The notes: generated by a model not told the origin, from the letters alone. A DNA stretch of 64,000 nt from GSA-30 sp036384435 (GCF_036384435.1 NZ_DASVMI010000181.1:1-64000); one strand, 5' to 3'. Positions 7,902 through 16,619 are shown, counted from the stretch's first letter. Numbers and translations: made by a program.

Positions 7902-8828
7902 ATGCCCCGCATATCGCTGGACCTCCTGCAGCAATTCGTGGTGGCGGCCCGTGCCGGTAATTTCTCGCGCGCGGCCGAACAGACGCACTTGACCGTGAGC
8001 GCACTCAGCCACCAGATGCGCCAGCTTGAACAACGCATCGAGCGCAAGCTGTTTGATCGCGGGCCACGCGGCGTGCAACTGACGCCTGAGGGCCAACGCC
8101 TGCTCGACGCCATCGGCATTCACATCGAGGGCATGGATCGTGCGCTGGCCGCTTATCGCTGCCGGCGCGACGAGGCGCTCACCGTCAACACCATTCCCGG
8201 TGTAATGACTAGTTGGCTGGTGCCGCGCCTGCCGCAACTGGTGGCCGCGCACCCGGAACTTGAATTGAACCTGCAGTCGAGCACGGACCTGGTCGATTTC
8301 GACCGCGATCCAGTGGACGTGGTCATTCGCTACGGCCTGGGCCCATGGCATGGATTGGTCAGCGAGCGCCTGTTCGACGAATGGATAGCGCCAGTGGCGG
8401 CGCCTGCGCTGATGGAACGTATGCGCGATGCAGATCCAGAAGATCTATCCACATGGCCTTTGCTAGGTGATCCGAGCGGGCGTTGGAAGGAGTGGAGCGA
8501 GCACACCGATACGCCGATGCCGCATCGTTTCGTGGCGCAGTTCGATACGACCGATGCCTTGCAGCGCGCTGCTGTGGAAGGCATGGGCGTGGCGCTGGGG
8601 CGCATGGTCATGGCCAGGCCATTGGTCGAGGCTGGGCTGCTTTGCCTGTTGGGAAGTCGGTATCTGAAGATTCCCGAGGGCTATCATCTGGTGTATCCCG
8701 CCGATCGTCTCGATCACGTGGGTTTGCGCCAGTTTCGCGACTGGGTCCATGCCGAGGCGGTACGTTACCAGCAGACCATGGGCGCGGTGTCCGGCGAGCG
8801 CAAGCATGTGCCTCGCGCTCGCCGGTGA
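7902..8828 (+). CDS. LysR-family transcriptional regulator (GcvA-like)
   Basis: 308 residues from the ATG at 7902; an ATG at 7890 would add four. The N-terminal winged helix-turn-helix is textbook (FVVAARAGNFSRAAEQTHLT then VSALSHQMRQLE), followed by the LysR linker (LFDRGPRGVQLTPEGQRLLD) and an effector-binding domain from about residue 90 (TPGVMTSWLVPRL-like, then VVIRYGLGPW). The wording of these motifs is closest to the GcvA/AmpR subgroup. It diverges from the small ORF and aldo/keto reductase, with two candidate sites in the gap, so those genes are the likely targets. The ligand is unknown. Confidence 0.92.
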   Translation: MPRISLDLLQQFVVAARAGNFSRAAEQTHLTVSALSHQMRQLEQRIERKLFDRGPRGVQLTPEGQRLLDAIGIHIEGMDRALAAYRCRRDEALTVNTIPGVMTSWLVPRLPQLVAAHPELELNLQSSTDLVDFDRDPVDVVIRYGLGPWHGLVSERLFDEWIAPVAAPALMERMRDADPEDLSTWPLLGDPSGRWKEWSEHTDTPMPHRFVAQFDTTDALQRAAVEGMGVALGRMVMARPLVEAGLLCLLGSRYLKIPEGYHLVYPADRLDHVGLRQFRDWVHAEAVRYQQTMGAVSGERKHVPRARR

Positions 8829-8835
8829 TCAGCGC

Positions 8836-10098
8836 TTAATGCCAGCCTTCCGGCATGGCGCGCAGTGCAGTTTCACCGAGCACACCGTGCGTGCGTGAGG
8901 TGGGATGCAGCAGGTCCCAGAACACATAGTGCGCTGGGTCGCAGCCCGGGCGGCGCGGAAGGTTTTTCGTGTAGTTGGATGCAGCATCCCGCTCGATGTG
9001 CAGACATGACTGGGCGGTATTGCTGAAACCGAATGGCTCGGGACTGCTCATGACTTCGTCAAAGAGTGAAGCCGCATCGAACAGCACGATGTCGGCGGCG
9101 TATGCTTCCGAGAGCGTGTTCACCATGGCTGCCAGTCCGGTGTTGAATTCAGCGACCTTGGCCGCCACGGCGGGCCCATCGGAACGCTGCGCGAATACCG
9201 GAGCCTGGGTAATGTCCGGCAGGTTGGCGATAAGCAACTTGCGCGCGCCGGCGTCGAGCAGCTTGCGCGTGCCGATTTCCATATGCTTCAACGCATCGGA
9301 AGGTGATACGTCACGGTTGATGAAGTCATTGCCGCCGAACATGATGGTGAAGATGCTGCGCGCCGGCTCGTAGTTCCTGGCATTGGCGGAGTATTGCAAC
9401 CATGAGTCGACCTGTTGTGGAAACCCAGGAAATGCGAAGTGTTGATTGGTTCCGGCTGCCCCGACTGCCCAGTTCACCAGGGGAAGATCCAAGGCCTTGG
9501 CCAGGTGCTCGGTCCATACGGGGCCGTCACTGAAGCGGCCGAGGAACCAGCTGCCAGAGGCCGGCAGCAAGCCTAGCGAAGCGCTGAAGATATTGTGCGT
9601 GTCGCTGAGACTGTCGCCGAAGCTTATGACCCGATCGGATATCTTCGAGGCGTCACCAGGATGCTGTGTCCAGAGCGAGTAATTGAATGGCGACAGGGCG
9701 CTGTCGGATGCGGCGACCATCACCACATCGGCGTGGATGCCGCGCCGGTCCAGCGTCTGGCGGCAGGTGTCTCGCAGTGCGGATATCGATGTTTCTGTAT
9801 AGAACATGTTGGCCCCAGGGGTGATCCTGCCGGCCCAATAACCTTGCACGTGGTACCAGGCACCTGCGCCATCAAGCGCCCATTCGTAACGTGTACTGGT
9901 GGCGCCTACGGAGGTGTCATCGCGATAATGGCAGCGCAGGTACGTATAGGTATCGGCGCCTGCCGCCGCTTTGCTCAAAGAGGGCGGGTTGCTCTGCGGG
10001 ACATAGAGTTGCTGGGGAGTGGAGATCGTCGCCGAGGCGTGTGCGGCCCCCGTTAGCACGAATAGCACGAAGCCGGCCATCTGTCGTAAATATTGCAT
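8836..10098 (-). CDS. Secreted SGNH/GDSL phospholipase, thermolabile-hemolysin-like
   Basis: 420 residues with a signal peptide (cut near AHASA) and GAGGAG before the ATG. The catalytic domain has block I FGDSLSD with nucleophile Ser163, block II around WAVGAAGTNQ, block III FGGNDF, and block V Asp395-x-x-His398 in FWDLLHP. The ~150-residue N-terminal domain (YTYLRCHYRDD, WYHVQGYWAGR, NMFYTETSISALRDTC) matches in character the N-terminal domain of Vibrio thermolabile hemolysins and related lecithinases, so phospholipase A/lysophospholipase activity on host or environmental lipids is expected. It is convergent with the LysR gene (7-base gap). It lacks an obvious C-terminal secretion signal. 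Confidence 0.85.
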   Translation of the reverse strand: MQYLRQMAGFVLFVLTGAAHASATISTPQQLYVPQSNPPSLSKAAAGADTYTYLRCHYRDDTSVGATSTRYEWALDGAGAWYHVQGYWAGRITPGANMFYTETSISALRDTCRQTLDRRGIHADVVMVAASDSALSPFNYSLWTQHPGDASKISDRVISFGDSLSDTHNIFSASLGLLPASGSWFLGRFSDGPVWTEHLAKALDLPLVNWAVGAAGTNQHFAFPGFPQQVDSWLQYSANARNYEPARSIFTIMFGGNDFINRDVSPSDALKHMEIGTRKLLDAGARKLLIANLPDITQAPVFAQRSDGPAVAAKVAEFNTGLAAMVNTLSEAYAADIVLFDAASLFDEVMSSPEPFGFSNTAQSCLHIERDAASNYTKNLPRRPGCDPAHYVFWDLLHPTSRTHGVLGETALRAMPEGWH

Positions 10099-10380
10099 CG
10101 CGAACTCCTCATGGGTGGAGCTGGTATTGCAGCGGACTCCTGGGATGGCAAGTAGTGGCTACAGACCATGCGAAACTTAGGTTATTGACTGAGTTGCTGT
10201 GGTCTTGTCAGTAGGGTGTTGAGGGCATGCGCCAATGCCGACCTGAATGGACGGGAGGGTCGCGATGGCCGGAAGCCTCGCGCAATCTATGCCTGTCTTA
10301 ATAGAAACGGTTAAAATTCCCGGTTTGCCAATCCTGTCATGAGACATGATTTTATTTTCATTTTTAGGGTCAATAAATAA

Positions 10381-11052
10381 ATGTCACCTATGAATCGCAC
10401 TGCCATCCTGGTCGATGGTGCTTTCTTCCTCGCTCGCTACCGCAAGGTGTGGGGCGATCGAGACGCCAACGACGCGCGTACGGTGGCCAAAACCGTGTTC
10501 GGCATGGCTCTGGAGCACCTCAAGGCGCTCGATCGCCCCCGCGAAGCGCTCTATCGCATTTTTTTCTATGATTGCCCGCCGTTGGACAAGAGCTTCATCA
10601 AGCCGATCAGCGGTGACACCATCGATTTCGGTCGCACTGGTTCGGCGTCATTTCGCCGCGATCTGCACGACCAGTTGCGTCGCCAGCGTAAATTGGCGCT
10701 GCGCTTGGGCCGCTTGGCCGAACGCGGCGAGTGGCAGCTCAAGCGTTATGCCTACCAGCAACTGCGCGATGGCAATCTGCATTGGGACGACCTGGGTGAC
10801 GAGCACTTCGAGCCGGATATGCGCCAGACCCAGGTTGATATGAAGATCGGCATCGATATCGCCGCGTTGACGTATAAGAAGTTGGTCGATCAGATCATCC
10901 TGGTGGCCGGTGATGCCGACTTTATTCCAGCGGCCAAACTGGCTCGCTACGAAGGTATCGACTTCATTCTCGATCCCATGTGGCAAGGCATCGCGCCGGA
11001 TCTGCATGAACACATCGATGGCCTGCAGTCGGTTTGTCCCAGGCCGTTCTAA
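10381..11052 (+). CDS. NYN-domain (LabA/DUF88-like) putative ribonuclease
   Basis: 223 residues; a second ATG at 10390 is possible. The start RTAILVDGAFFLARY carries the first acidic residue of the NYN/PIN-like fold. QVDMKIGIDIAAL and ILVAGDADFIPAAKLARYEG supply the later acidic positions, with the DADF motif typical of this family. NYN proteins bind a metal through these aspartates and usually act on RNA. It is cytoplasmic, with no partner gene adjacent. The 280-base AT-richer stretch upstream (10099-10380) presumably holds its own promoter, but no convincing -35/-10 pair was picked. Confidence 0.85.
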   Translation: MSPMNRTAILVDGAFFLARYRKVWGDRDANDARTVAKTVFGMALEHLKALDRPREALYRIFFYDCPPLDKSFIKPISGDTIDFGRTGSASFRRDLHDQLRRQRKLALRLGRLAERGEWQLKRYAYQQLRDGNLHWDDLGDEHFEPDMRQTQVDMKIGIDIAALTYKKLVDQIILVAGDADFIPAAKLARYEGIDFILDPMWQGIAPDLHEHIDGLQSVCPRPF

Positions 11053-11179
11053 CCGGGTGCCCGGTGTGTATCGAGTGCTCAATGACAGGTCGCCGTAAGT
11101 GGCGTTCTACACCATTTGTATACGTGGCTTGCGACCTGCCGCGTGCTAGCCTGTCAAGTGTCAGAAAAGGGAGTTGTCG

Positions 11180-12049
11180 ATGAAGAACCGTCTAACCTTG
11201 GGATTGGCTGCTTTGCTTGCGGCAAGCACCATGACCGTGCACGCCCAGCAAACCCAGGATCAACCGGGTGACCTGGTGCCGCCCACCAGCGCCCATGATT
11301 TCACCTCCAGCCAGCTCGATACCGTACTGGCCGGCGACTGGCGGCAGCCCGCCAACCGCGCGCGTGACGTATATCGTCATCCCAAGGCGACGCTGGAGTT
11401 CTTCGGCATCCGACCCGACTACACGGTTATCGAGATCACGCCCGGCGGCGGTTGGTACAGCGAAATACTCGCGCCGCTGCTCAAGGACAACGGCCATTAC
11501 ATCGCCGCCATCCAGAAGGCCAACAATGGCGAGGCACGCCAGGACGCCACGGCCTTGCATCAGAAGTTCGACGCCGATCCCTCGCATTACGGCAAAGCCG
11601 CCTTCGTCGAATACGACCCCAAGGCGCCGTCGCTGGGTGCTGCCAGTTCGGCGGATATGGTGCTGACTTTCCGCAACGTGCATAACTGGGTCATGGCCAA
11701 CAACGCGCCAGCGATGTTCAAGGCGTTTTTCAATGTCTTGCGCCCGGGCGGCACACTGGGCGTGGTCGATCATCGCGCCTCGGACAAGGCGTCGCTCGAT
11801 GCAGTCAAGAAGAGCGGCTACCTGCCCACGGCCTATGTGATCAAGCTGGCGACCGACGCGGGTTTCAAGTTGGAGGAAACCAGCGAGATCAACGCCAATC
11901 CCAAGGACACCAAGGATTATCCGCAAGGTGTGTGGACCTTGCCGCCGACCTATGCACTGGGCGACAAGGACAAGGCAAAATACCAGGCTATCGGCGAGTC
12001 CGATCGCATGACGCTGCGCTTCGTCAAGCCGGCGCCTGCGTCGCATTGA
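11180..12049 (+). CDS. Exported class I SAM-dependent methyltransferase-like protein
   Basis: 289 residues from the ATG at 11180, with AGGGAG upstream; a TTG two codons earlier is less likely. It opens with a signal peptide (LTLGLAALLAASTMTVHA, cut before QQ), unusual for a methyltransferase. A Rossmann-type SAM site follows (VIEITPGGGWYSEILAPLL), then motif LTFRNVHNWV and post-motif LRPGGTLGVVDHRA. This matches the COG4798 group of predicted exported methyltransferases in proteobacteria. As the periplasm has no known SAM pool, the role is unclear; it may bind another ligand. A UUCG hairpin separates it from rluE. Confidence 0.85.
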   Translation: MKNRLTLGLAALLAASTMTVHAQQTQDQPGDLVPPTSAHDFTSSQLDTVLAGDWRQPANRARDVYRHPKATLEFFGIRPDYTVIEITPGGGWYSEILAPLLKDNGHYIAAIQKANNGEARQDATALHQKFDADPSHYGKAAFVEYDPKAPSLGAASSADMVLTFRNVHNWVMANNAPAMFKAFFNVLRPGGTLGVVDHRASDKASLDAVKKSGYLPTAYVIKLATDAGFKLEETSEINANPKDTKDYPQGVWTLPPTYALGDKDKAKYQAIGESDRMTLRFVKPAPASH

Positions 12050-12055
12050 CATCTC

Positions 12056-12081
12056 GGCGGCGCGCCCTTCGGGGCGCCGCC
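12056..12081 (+). terminator. UUCG-capped hairpin after the methyltransferase gene
   Basis: GGCGGC-GC-GCCC-TTCG-GGGC-GCCGCC forms a 10-bp stem with a 2-base bulge and a stable UUCG loop, 7 bases after the stop. It has no U-run, so it may act as an mRNA 3'-end stabiliser or a weak terminator. Confidence 0.4.
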
Positions 12082-12095
12082 TGAGCAGTGACGCC

Positions 12096-12635
12096 ATGTT
12101 GATCGCATTGAACAAACCCTATGGCGTACTTTGCCAATTCACCGATCAGGAAGGCCGGCGTACGCTGGCTGAATTCGTGCGGCATAGGAATGTCTATCCC
12201 GCCGGGCGACTGGATCACGATAGTGAAGGTTTGCTGCTGCTTACCGATGATGGCGCGTTGGCGCATCGACTGACCGATCCTCGTCACAAGCAGCCCAAGA
12301 CCTATCTGGTGCAAGTAGATGGGCAAATCACTGACGAGGCCCTAGCCGCGTTATCACGCGGCGTCGCGCTCAATGATGGCCCCACGCGCCCGGCCCAGGC
12401 CACGCATGCCGCCGAGCCTGACTGGTTGTGGCCACGTGATCCACCGGTGCGCTTTCGCAAGGCCATTCCCACCAGTTGGCTGAGCATCACGCTGCGCGAA
12501 GGCCGCAATCGCCAGGTGCGTCGCATGACTGCGGCAGTCGGTTTTCCCACGTTGCGTCTGATCCGCGTTCGTGTAGGCGGTCACGACCTCGACGGGCTTG
12601 AGCCTGGACAGACGCGCCAGTTGGCGATTCCTTGA
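12096..12635 (+). CDS. rluE: 23S rRNA pseudouridine synthase RluE
   Basis: 179 residues, RsuA/RluE family without an N-terminal S4 domain, as expected of RluE (about 180-220 residues). It starts directly with the catalytic domain (MLIALNKPYGVLCQFT). The catalytic Asp lies in AGRLDHDSEGLLLLT, and the RNA-binding segment LREGRNRQVRRMTAAVGFP is present. It isomerises one uridine in 23S rRNA (U2457 in E. coli). It sits 46 bases after the methyltransferase, with a hairpin between, so it may be translated from the same or its own message. Nothing odd is seen. Confidence 0.93.
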   Translation: MLIALNKPYGVLCQFTDQEGRRTLAEFVRHRNVYPAGRLDHDSEGLLLLTDDGALAHRLTDPRHKQPKTYLVQVDGQITDEALAALSRGVALNDGPTRPAQATHAAEPDWLWPRDPPVRFRKAIPTSWLSITLREGRNRQVRRMTAAVGFPTLRLIRVRVGGHDLDGLEPGQTRQLAIP

Positions 12636-13112
12636 ATATTGAGACCTCGAAAACCCTCTCATCGAAGTCGTCATTCCGGCCCATGCTCCCGGAAAGCACA
12701 GCACCATAATCCAGCGTTTGTCGCTCCCTCATAGCCAGCTCACCGGGGAGGGTGCTGGGGATCGATCGGCGTAAAGGCCTGGGTCTTCGAGATCCTCTCC
12801 TGTCCTGCCCCTTCACCGACGACGGGACGGAGCGGCGAGTCTGTGTCGGTCACAAGGGCGAAGCGCGACGCTGTTCCTGTCTTGTCGTTACAAGGAGCCG
12901 TAAAGCTCACGGATGGTCTTGCGCCCCCGGACCTGGCAGACAGGAAAGCTCATGGCTCGGGTTCCGGATTGTCTTGGCCCGATACATCAGTAGCGTGGTA
13001 CCTGACATGGGTCGTGGTCGGGGAAGCGTTACGTTTTGGTTGCCTCGCCTTTACATTTTTCGTGTTAGCCGCGGCGCCGGGTATGGCCCGAATATCAAGG
13101 AGGATGGAAATC
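12636..13112. other. 477-base region upstream of the subtilase without a recognised gene
   Basis: An open frame runs through part of it in phase with the protease, but without signal peptide character or a conserved domain; the strong AAGGAGG site just before 13113 marks the real start. It contains inverted repeat A copy 2 (12655-12680). The remainder may be a long 5' leader; no riboswitch class was recognised. Confidence 0.5.
12655..12680 (-). repeat. Dispersed intergenic repeat family A, copy 2
   Basis: The reverse complement of 6440-6465 with two differences in 26 bases; the T-rich and CGAG flank is also shared. It lies just after rluE, so both copies follow gene ends. Confidence 0.55.
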
Positions 13113-14642
13113 ATGCGTTATTGCTTAACTTGGCTGGCGGCCAGCATCGCTGTACTCCTGACGACCAACAGCATGGCAGCCAACAGCGCGTCGGCCTTGC
13201 AGGCAAAGATGGATGTGACTGGCGTCAAGTCAGGTGGGCACTATCAGCGATTCATCGTCAGTTACCGTGATAGCACAGCAGCGCCTGCTGCATCACTGCA
13301 GCACGGTAATGCGCTGCTGGGCGCCAAGGGTGCGAATAGCGCCGCCATTCAATTGCGTGCCATTCGCCATCTGTCTCCCGGTGATGAGCTGGTGGAAGCA
13401 TCGCGGTCGTTGAGCGCGACGGAAGCCAGTCAGGTCATGGAGACTTTGGCTGCCGATCCAGAGGTGAAGTTTGTCGAGCCGGACTTGCTGCTTCGAGCGC
13501 AGGCCATACCCAATGATCCGCTTCACGGTCGCTATCAATGGGATTACCTGCCAGCCGATGGCCGGGCCTTCGTGGATCTGAGCACCTTCGAACCATTGGT
13601 CAATCATGGTGGTGCCAATATCCAGCGTGCATGGGATTTCTCCACCGGCGAAGGTATCGTCATCGCCAGCCTCGATACCGGGGTGACGCAACATCCGGAT
13701 CTTGCTCTCGATCTGGCCGATGCGGGTTACGATTTCATCATCGACCCGGATGTGTCGGGACGCCCGGTAGCCGGGCGCATTGCCGGAGCCTGGGACCCGG
13801 GAGACTGGATTCTGGCCGGTCAGTGCAGCGCGCCATCCTTCGTACCCAGTTCATGGCATGGCACGCATGTGTTTGGCACGGCTGGCGGCCAGCGTACGGA
13901 TAATGGCCTGGGCCTGGCCGGAGCGGCCTATGGCGCACAAGTGCTACCCATCCGCGTGCTTGGCCATTGCGGTGGCTTTAACTCCGCTATTGCCGATGCT
14001 ATCACCTGGGCATCGGGTGGCGAAGTCAACGGTGTGCCGGCCAATACGCATCCAGCCCAGGTGGTTAACTTGAGCCTGGGCGGCATCGGCCGCTGTTCGG
14101 CCGATTCCCGCATGGCACGCGCCATCACGGGTGCCATCGAACGTGGCACCGTGGTTGTGGTGGCGGCCGGCAATGACAGCGCCGACGTCTCGAACTATAT
14201 GCCTGCAAACTGCCCTGGCGTGATTGCAGTGGCAGCGACCGGTATATCCAGTCGGCGTGCCTGGTTTTCCAATTACGGCCCCGGGATCACGCTCGCCGCG
14301 CCAGGTGGCGGCATGTATCGCGATGACGCGGCAGCTGGCGTCACGGTGGGGACGGGCTTTATCTGGTCGGCTGGCAACACGGGAGTGACCCGGCCGGCCA
14401 GGGCCACTTATACCAACATGGCTGGCACGTCCCAGGCGGCACCTCTTGTTGCTGGTACCGTTGCCATGATGCAAAGTCATCGCATCAAACTTGGCAGGCC
14501 TTTGCTGTCACCAGCGACAGTCGCGCAGATATTACGCGAGTCTGCGTCGGCTCCCGCCATTGCGCCATCGGCGACACGTCCCATAGGTGCTGGCATCCTG
14601 AATGCATACGAAGCCGTGCGCCTGTCGGGCGAAGCACCATAA
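13113..14642 (+). CDS. Secreted subtilisin-like serine protease (S8)
   Basis: 509 residues from the ATG at 13113, with AAGGAGG 9 bases upstream and a signal peptide (MRYCLTWLAASIAVLLTTNS, cut after MAA). Residues ~30-130 form an inhibitor-I9-like propeptide ending at DPEVKFVEPDLLLR. The catalytic triad is Asp188 (ASLDTGV), His249 (SWHGTHV) and Ser440 (AGTSQAAPLVAG), with the oxyanion Asn in VVAAGNDSADVSNYMPA. It belongs to the family of extracellular proteases of xanthomonads but ends shortly after the catalytic domain, without the C-terminal PPC or P domain often found there. It is probably secreted by a type II system that is not in this window. Confidence 0.92.
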   Translation: MRYCLTWLAASIAVLLTTNSMAANSASALQAKMDVTGVKSGGHYQRFIVSYRDSTAAPAASLQHGNALLGAKGANSAAIQLRAIRHLSPGDELVEASRSLSATEASQVMETLAADPEVKFVEPDLLLRAQAIPNDPLHGRYQWDYLPADGRAFVDLSTFEPLVNHGGANIQRAWDFSTGEGIVIASLDTGVTQHPDLALDLADAGYDFIIDPDVSGRPVAGRIAGAWDPGDWILAGQCSAPSFVPSSWHGTHVFGTAGGQRTDNGLGLAGAAYGAQVLPIRVLGHCGGFNSAIADAITWASGGEVNGVPANTHPAQVVNLSLGGIGRCSADSRMARAITGAIERGTVVVVAAGNDSADVSNYMPANCPGVIAVAATGISSRRAWFSNYGPGITLAAPGGGMYRDDAAAGVTVGTGFIWSAGNTGVTRPARATYTNMAGTSQAAPLVAGTVAMMQSHRIKLGRPLLSPATVAQILRESASAPAIAPSATRPIGAGILNAYEAVRLSGEAP

Positions 14643-14698
14643 GAGCCGATTCGTTTGCGAAAAAACAATTTGCGGAACGTTGTTGTAGCGATTTCAGT

Positions 14699-14794
14699 CG
14701 CGAAGCAATCTGCGATTCAGTCGCAGATTTGTTGAGTAAGATCTCCAAGCCGCGACGTCGTCGCGACTTGCATCACGACTGAAAGTCGCTACTA
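14699..14794 (+). repeat. Dispersed intergenic repeat family B, copy 2
   Basis: Same order of blocks as 6490-6575 (GCGATTCA, CCAAGCCGCGAC, GCATCACGACTGAAA), ending over the last codon of the GNAT gene. Internal inverted elements (TCAGTCGC and its complement) suggest it folds as a hairpin when transcribed. Confidence 0.5.
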
Positions 14795-15400
14795 CGCGAT
14801 CGGGGGGCGGGCGGCCAGACGTGCCAGGCGCAGGCCCAGCCATTTATCCACGTCTGGCCATTCGCGATCGAGGATGCTGTAGCACACCGTGTCACGCAGC
14901 GTGCCGTCATTGCGACGCTTGTGCTGGCGCAGCACACCCTCGCGTTGTGCACCCAGGCGTTCGATGGCGCGTTGCGAATCAAGGTTGCGCAAGTCGGTGT
15001 GAAACTCCACCGCGACCGCATCCAGCTCTTCGAAGGCATGCCGCAACAACAGGCGTTTGCAGGCGGTGTTGAGATGGCTCTTCTGCCACTGCCTCGCATA
15101 CCACGTATAACCGATGGCGACACGACGCGGATCAGCAACATGGTCATACAGGCGTGTACTGCCGGCCAGCCGGCCACTGCGTTTCTCGCGAATGGCAAAC
15201 GGCAGCATGAAGCCGGCGGCGTGGCCGGCCAGCGCCTTGTCGATATAGGCGCCCATGGTGCCCGGCTCGGGGACGCTGGTGAACCAGAGGTTCCACAGTT
15301 CGCCGTCGGCGGCGGCCTGTTCCAGTTCGGCTTGGTGGTCGCGGCCGAGCGGTTCGAGAATGGCGTGGTCGTCTTCCAGGGTGACGAGAGGCAGAGGCAT
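14792..15400 (-). CDS. GNAT-family N-acetyltransferase (RimJ/RimL-like)
   Basis: 202 residues. The opening LVTLEDDHAILEPLGRDHQA matches the start of the Acetyltransf_3 (RimJ/RimL) group. Strand beta-4 and the acetyl-CoA loop are read as IGYTWYARQWQKSHLNTACK, with the conserved helix LLLRHAFEELDAVAVEF and the C-terminal HTDLRNLDSQRAIERLGAQ motif (the NxxSxxxxxKxGF-like segment). It probably acetylates an amino group on a protein terminus or small molecule; the substrate is unknown. It follows the YdcH-like gene by 6 bases, so the two are one transcription unit, antisense to and overlapping nothing upstream of ttcA. Confidence 0.88.
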   Translation of the reverse strand: MPLPLVTLEDDHAILEPLGRDHQAELEQAAADGELWNLWFTSVPEPGTMGAYIDKALAGHAAGFMLPFAIREKRSGRLAGSTRLYDHVADPRRVAIGYTWYARQWQKSHLNTACKRLLLRHAFEELDAVAVEFHTDLRNLDSQRAIERLGAQREGVLRQHKRRNDGTLRDTVCYSILDREWPDVDKWLGLRLARLAARPPIA

Positions 15401-15406
15401 CGGTGT

Positions 15407-15613
15407 TCAGGCGTCCAGATCGGGGATCAGCTTGCTCTCCAGCCGGGCAATGGTGTCCTTGAGCAGCAGCTTGCGCTTCTTCATGCGCGTCAGTTGCAGC
15501 TCGTCGCGCCCCAATGCCGCACCCATATGTTCGATCGCCACGTCCAGATCGCGGTGTTCGACCCGCAATTCGGCCAGCATATGCACGATTTGGGCGGGAT
15601 CTTGAGCCTGCAT
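15407..15613 (-). CDS. YdcH/DUF465 family small coiled-coil protein
   Basis: 68 residues, almost all helix with heptads and alternating charges (LRVEHRDLDVAIEHM, QLTRMKKRKLLLKDTIARLE). The KxRKLxLKDxI core is the DUF465 signature. These small cytoplasmic proteins are widespread in proteobacteria and have no agreed function. It lies 6 bases upstream of the GNAT gene and diverges from ttcA, with about 100 bases between the two starts that must hold both promoters. Confidence 0.85.
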   Translation of the reverse strand: MQAQDPAQIVHMLAELRVEHRDLDVAIEHMGAALGRDELQLTRMKKRKLLLKDTIARLESKLIPDLDA

Positions 15614-15717
15614 GGCGAGTAGGTGCTTGGTACAGCGTCAGGAAACCCAAGTGTACGCCAGCCAGCGCGCCCTGGGGCAGCTACAATAGTGGCCGGTCTC
15701 ACCTTTTCCTGCCCTTC

Positions 15718-16581
15718 ATGTCCGCTCAGCCCGAAACCTCCCGCAAGCAGGCCTACGAGGCCAGCAAGCTGGCCAAGCGCCTGCGCCATCAGGTCGGCCA
15801 GGCCATCGCCGATTTCAACATGATCGAAGATGGTGACAAGGTTATGGTGTGCCTCTCCGGCGGCAAGGATTCCTACACCTTGCTCGACATACTGCTGTCG
15901 TTGCAGGCCAGGGCGCCGGTGCGCTTCGAGCTGATCGCCGTCAACCTGGATCAGAAACAGCCCGGCTTTCCCGAGCATGTGCTGCCGCAGTACCTGCGCG
16001 ATCGCAGCATTCCGTTCCACATCATCGAGCAGGATACCTATAGCACCGTGACCCGGGTGATCCCCGAGGGCAAGACCATGTGCAGTCTGTGCTCGCGCCT
16101 GCGGCGCGGTGCGCTGTACGCCTGGGCCGCGGCCAATGGCATCACCAGGATCGCGCTGGGTCACCATCGCGACGACATCCTGGGTACGTTTTTCCTGAAC
16201 ATGTTCTACCAGGGCAGCCTGAAAGCCATGCCGCCCAAGCTGCGCTCGGACGATGGCCGCCACGTGGTGATTCGTCCACTGGCCTATTGCAGGGAGAGCG
16301 ATATCGCCGAGTATGCGCGGGCGCGTCAGTTCCCGATCATTCCGTGCAACCTGTGCGGTTCGCAAGAAAACCTGCAACGCAAGGCTGTCTCACGCATGCT
16401 CGATGACTGGGAGCGCATGCATCCCGGCCGCAGCGAAACGATCTTTCGCGCGCTGGGCAATGTGGCGCCGTCGCAACTGGCCGATCGCCAGCTGTTCGAT
16501 TTCGTGTCGCTGGGTGCGCGCGATGGCAACATGCCTGCCGATGTGCATGCATGGCTGGCCGGCGCGCCCGATGGCGAGTAA
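15718..16581 (+). CDS. ttcA: tRNA 2-thiocytidine biosynthesis protein TtcA
   Basis: 287 residues from the ATG at 15718 (family ~300). The PP-loop SGGKDS at 47-52 binds ATP. The iron-sulfur cysteines are the CxxC pair 122/125 (MCSLCSRL) and 210/213 (PCNLCGSQ), which hold a [4Fe-4S] cluster. GHHRDD at ~149 is also conserved. The enzyme thiolates C32 in certain tRNAs in the cytoplasm. The reading frame is open further upstream, but only this start gives the family N-terminus (KLAKRLRHQVGQAI). An aminotransferase gene follows after 38 bases on the same strand. Confidence 0.95.
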   Translation: MSAQPETSRKQAYEASKLAKRLRHQVGQAIADFNMIEDGDKVMVCLSGGKDSYTLLDILLSLQARAPVRFELIAVNLDQKQPGFPEHVLPQYLRDRSIPFHIIEQDTYSTVTRVIPEGKTMCSLCSRLRRGALYAWAAANGITRIALGHHRDDILGTFFLNMFYQGSLKAMPPKLRSDDGRHVVIRPLAYCRESDIAEYARARQFPIIPCNLCGSQENLQRKAVSRMLDDWERMHPGRSETIFRALGNVAPSQLADRQLFDFVSLGARDGNMPADVHAWLAGAPDGE

Positions 16582-16619
16582 GGTCCCTGTTCTGCTTTTT
16601 TCCACCTGTGAGTAGCGCC

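Noticed and set aside
12843..13112. N-terminal extension of the S8 protease frame
   Set aside because: The strong AAGGAGG site and the signal peptide both start at 13113; the extension has neither a signal nor a domain.
12636..13112. Cyclic-di-GMP or other riboswitch upstream of the subtilase
   Set aside because: No conserved core of a known class could be recognised by eye.
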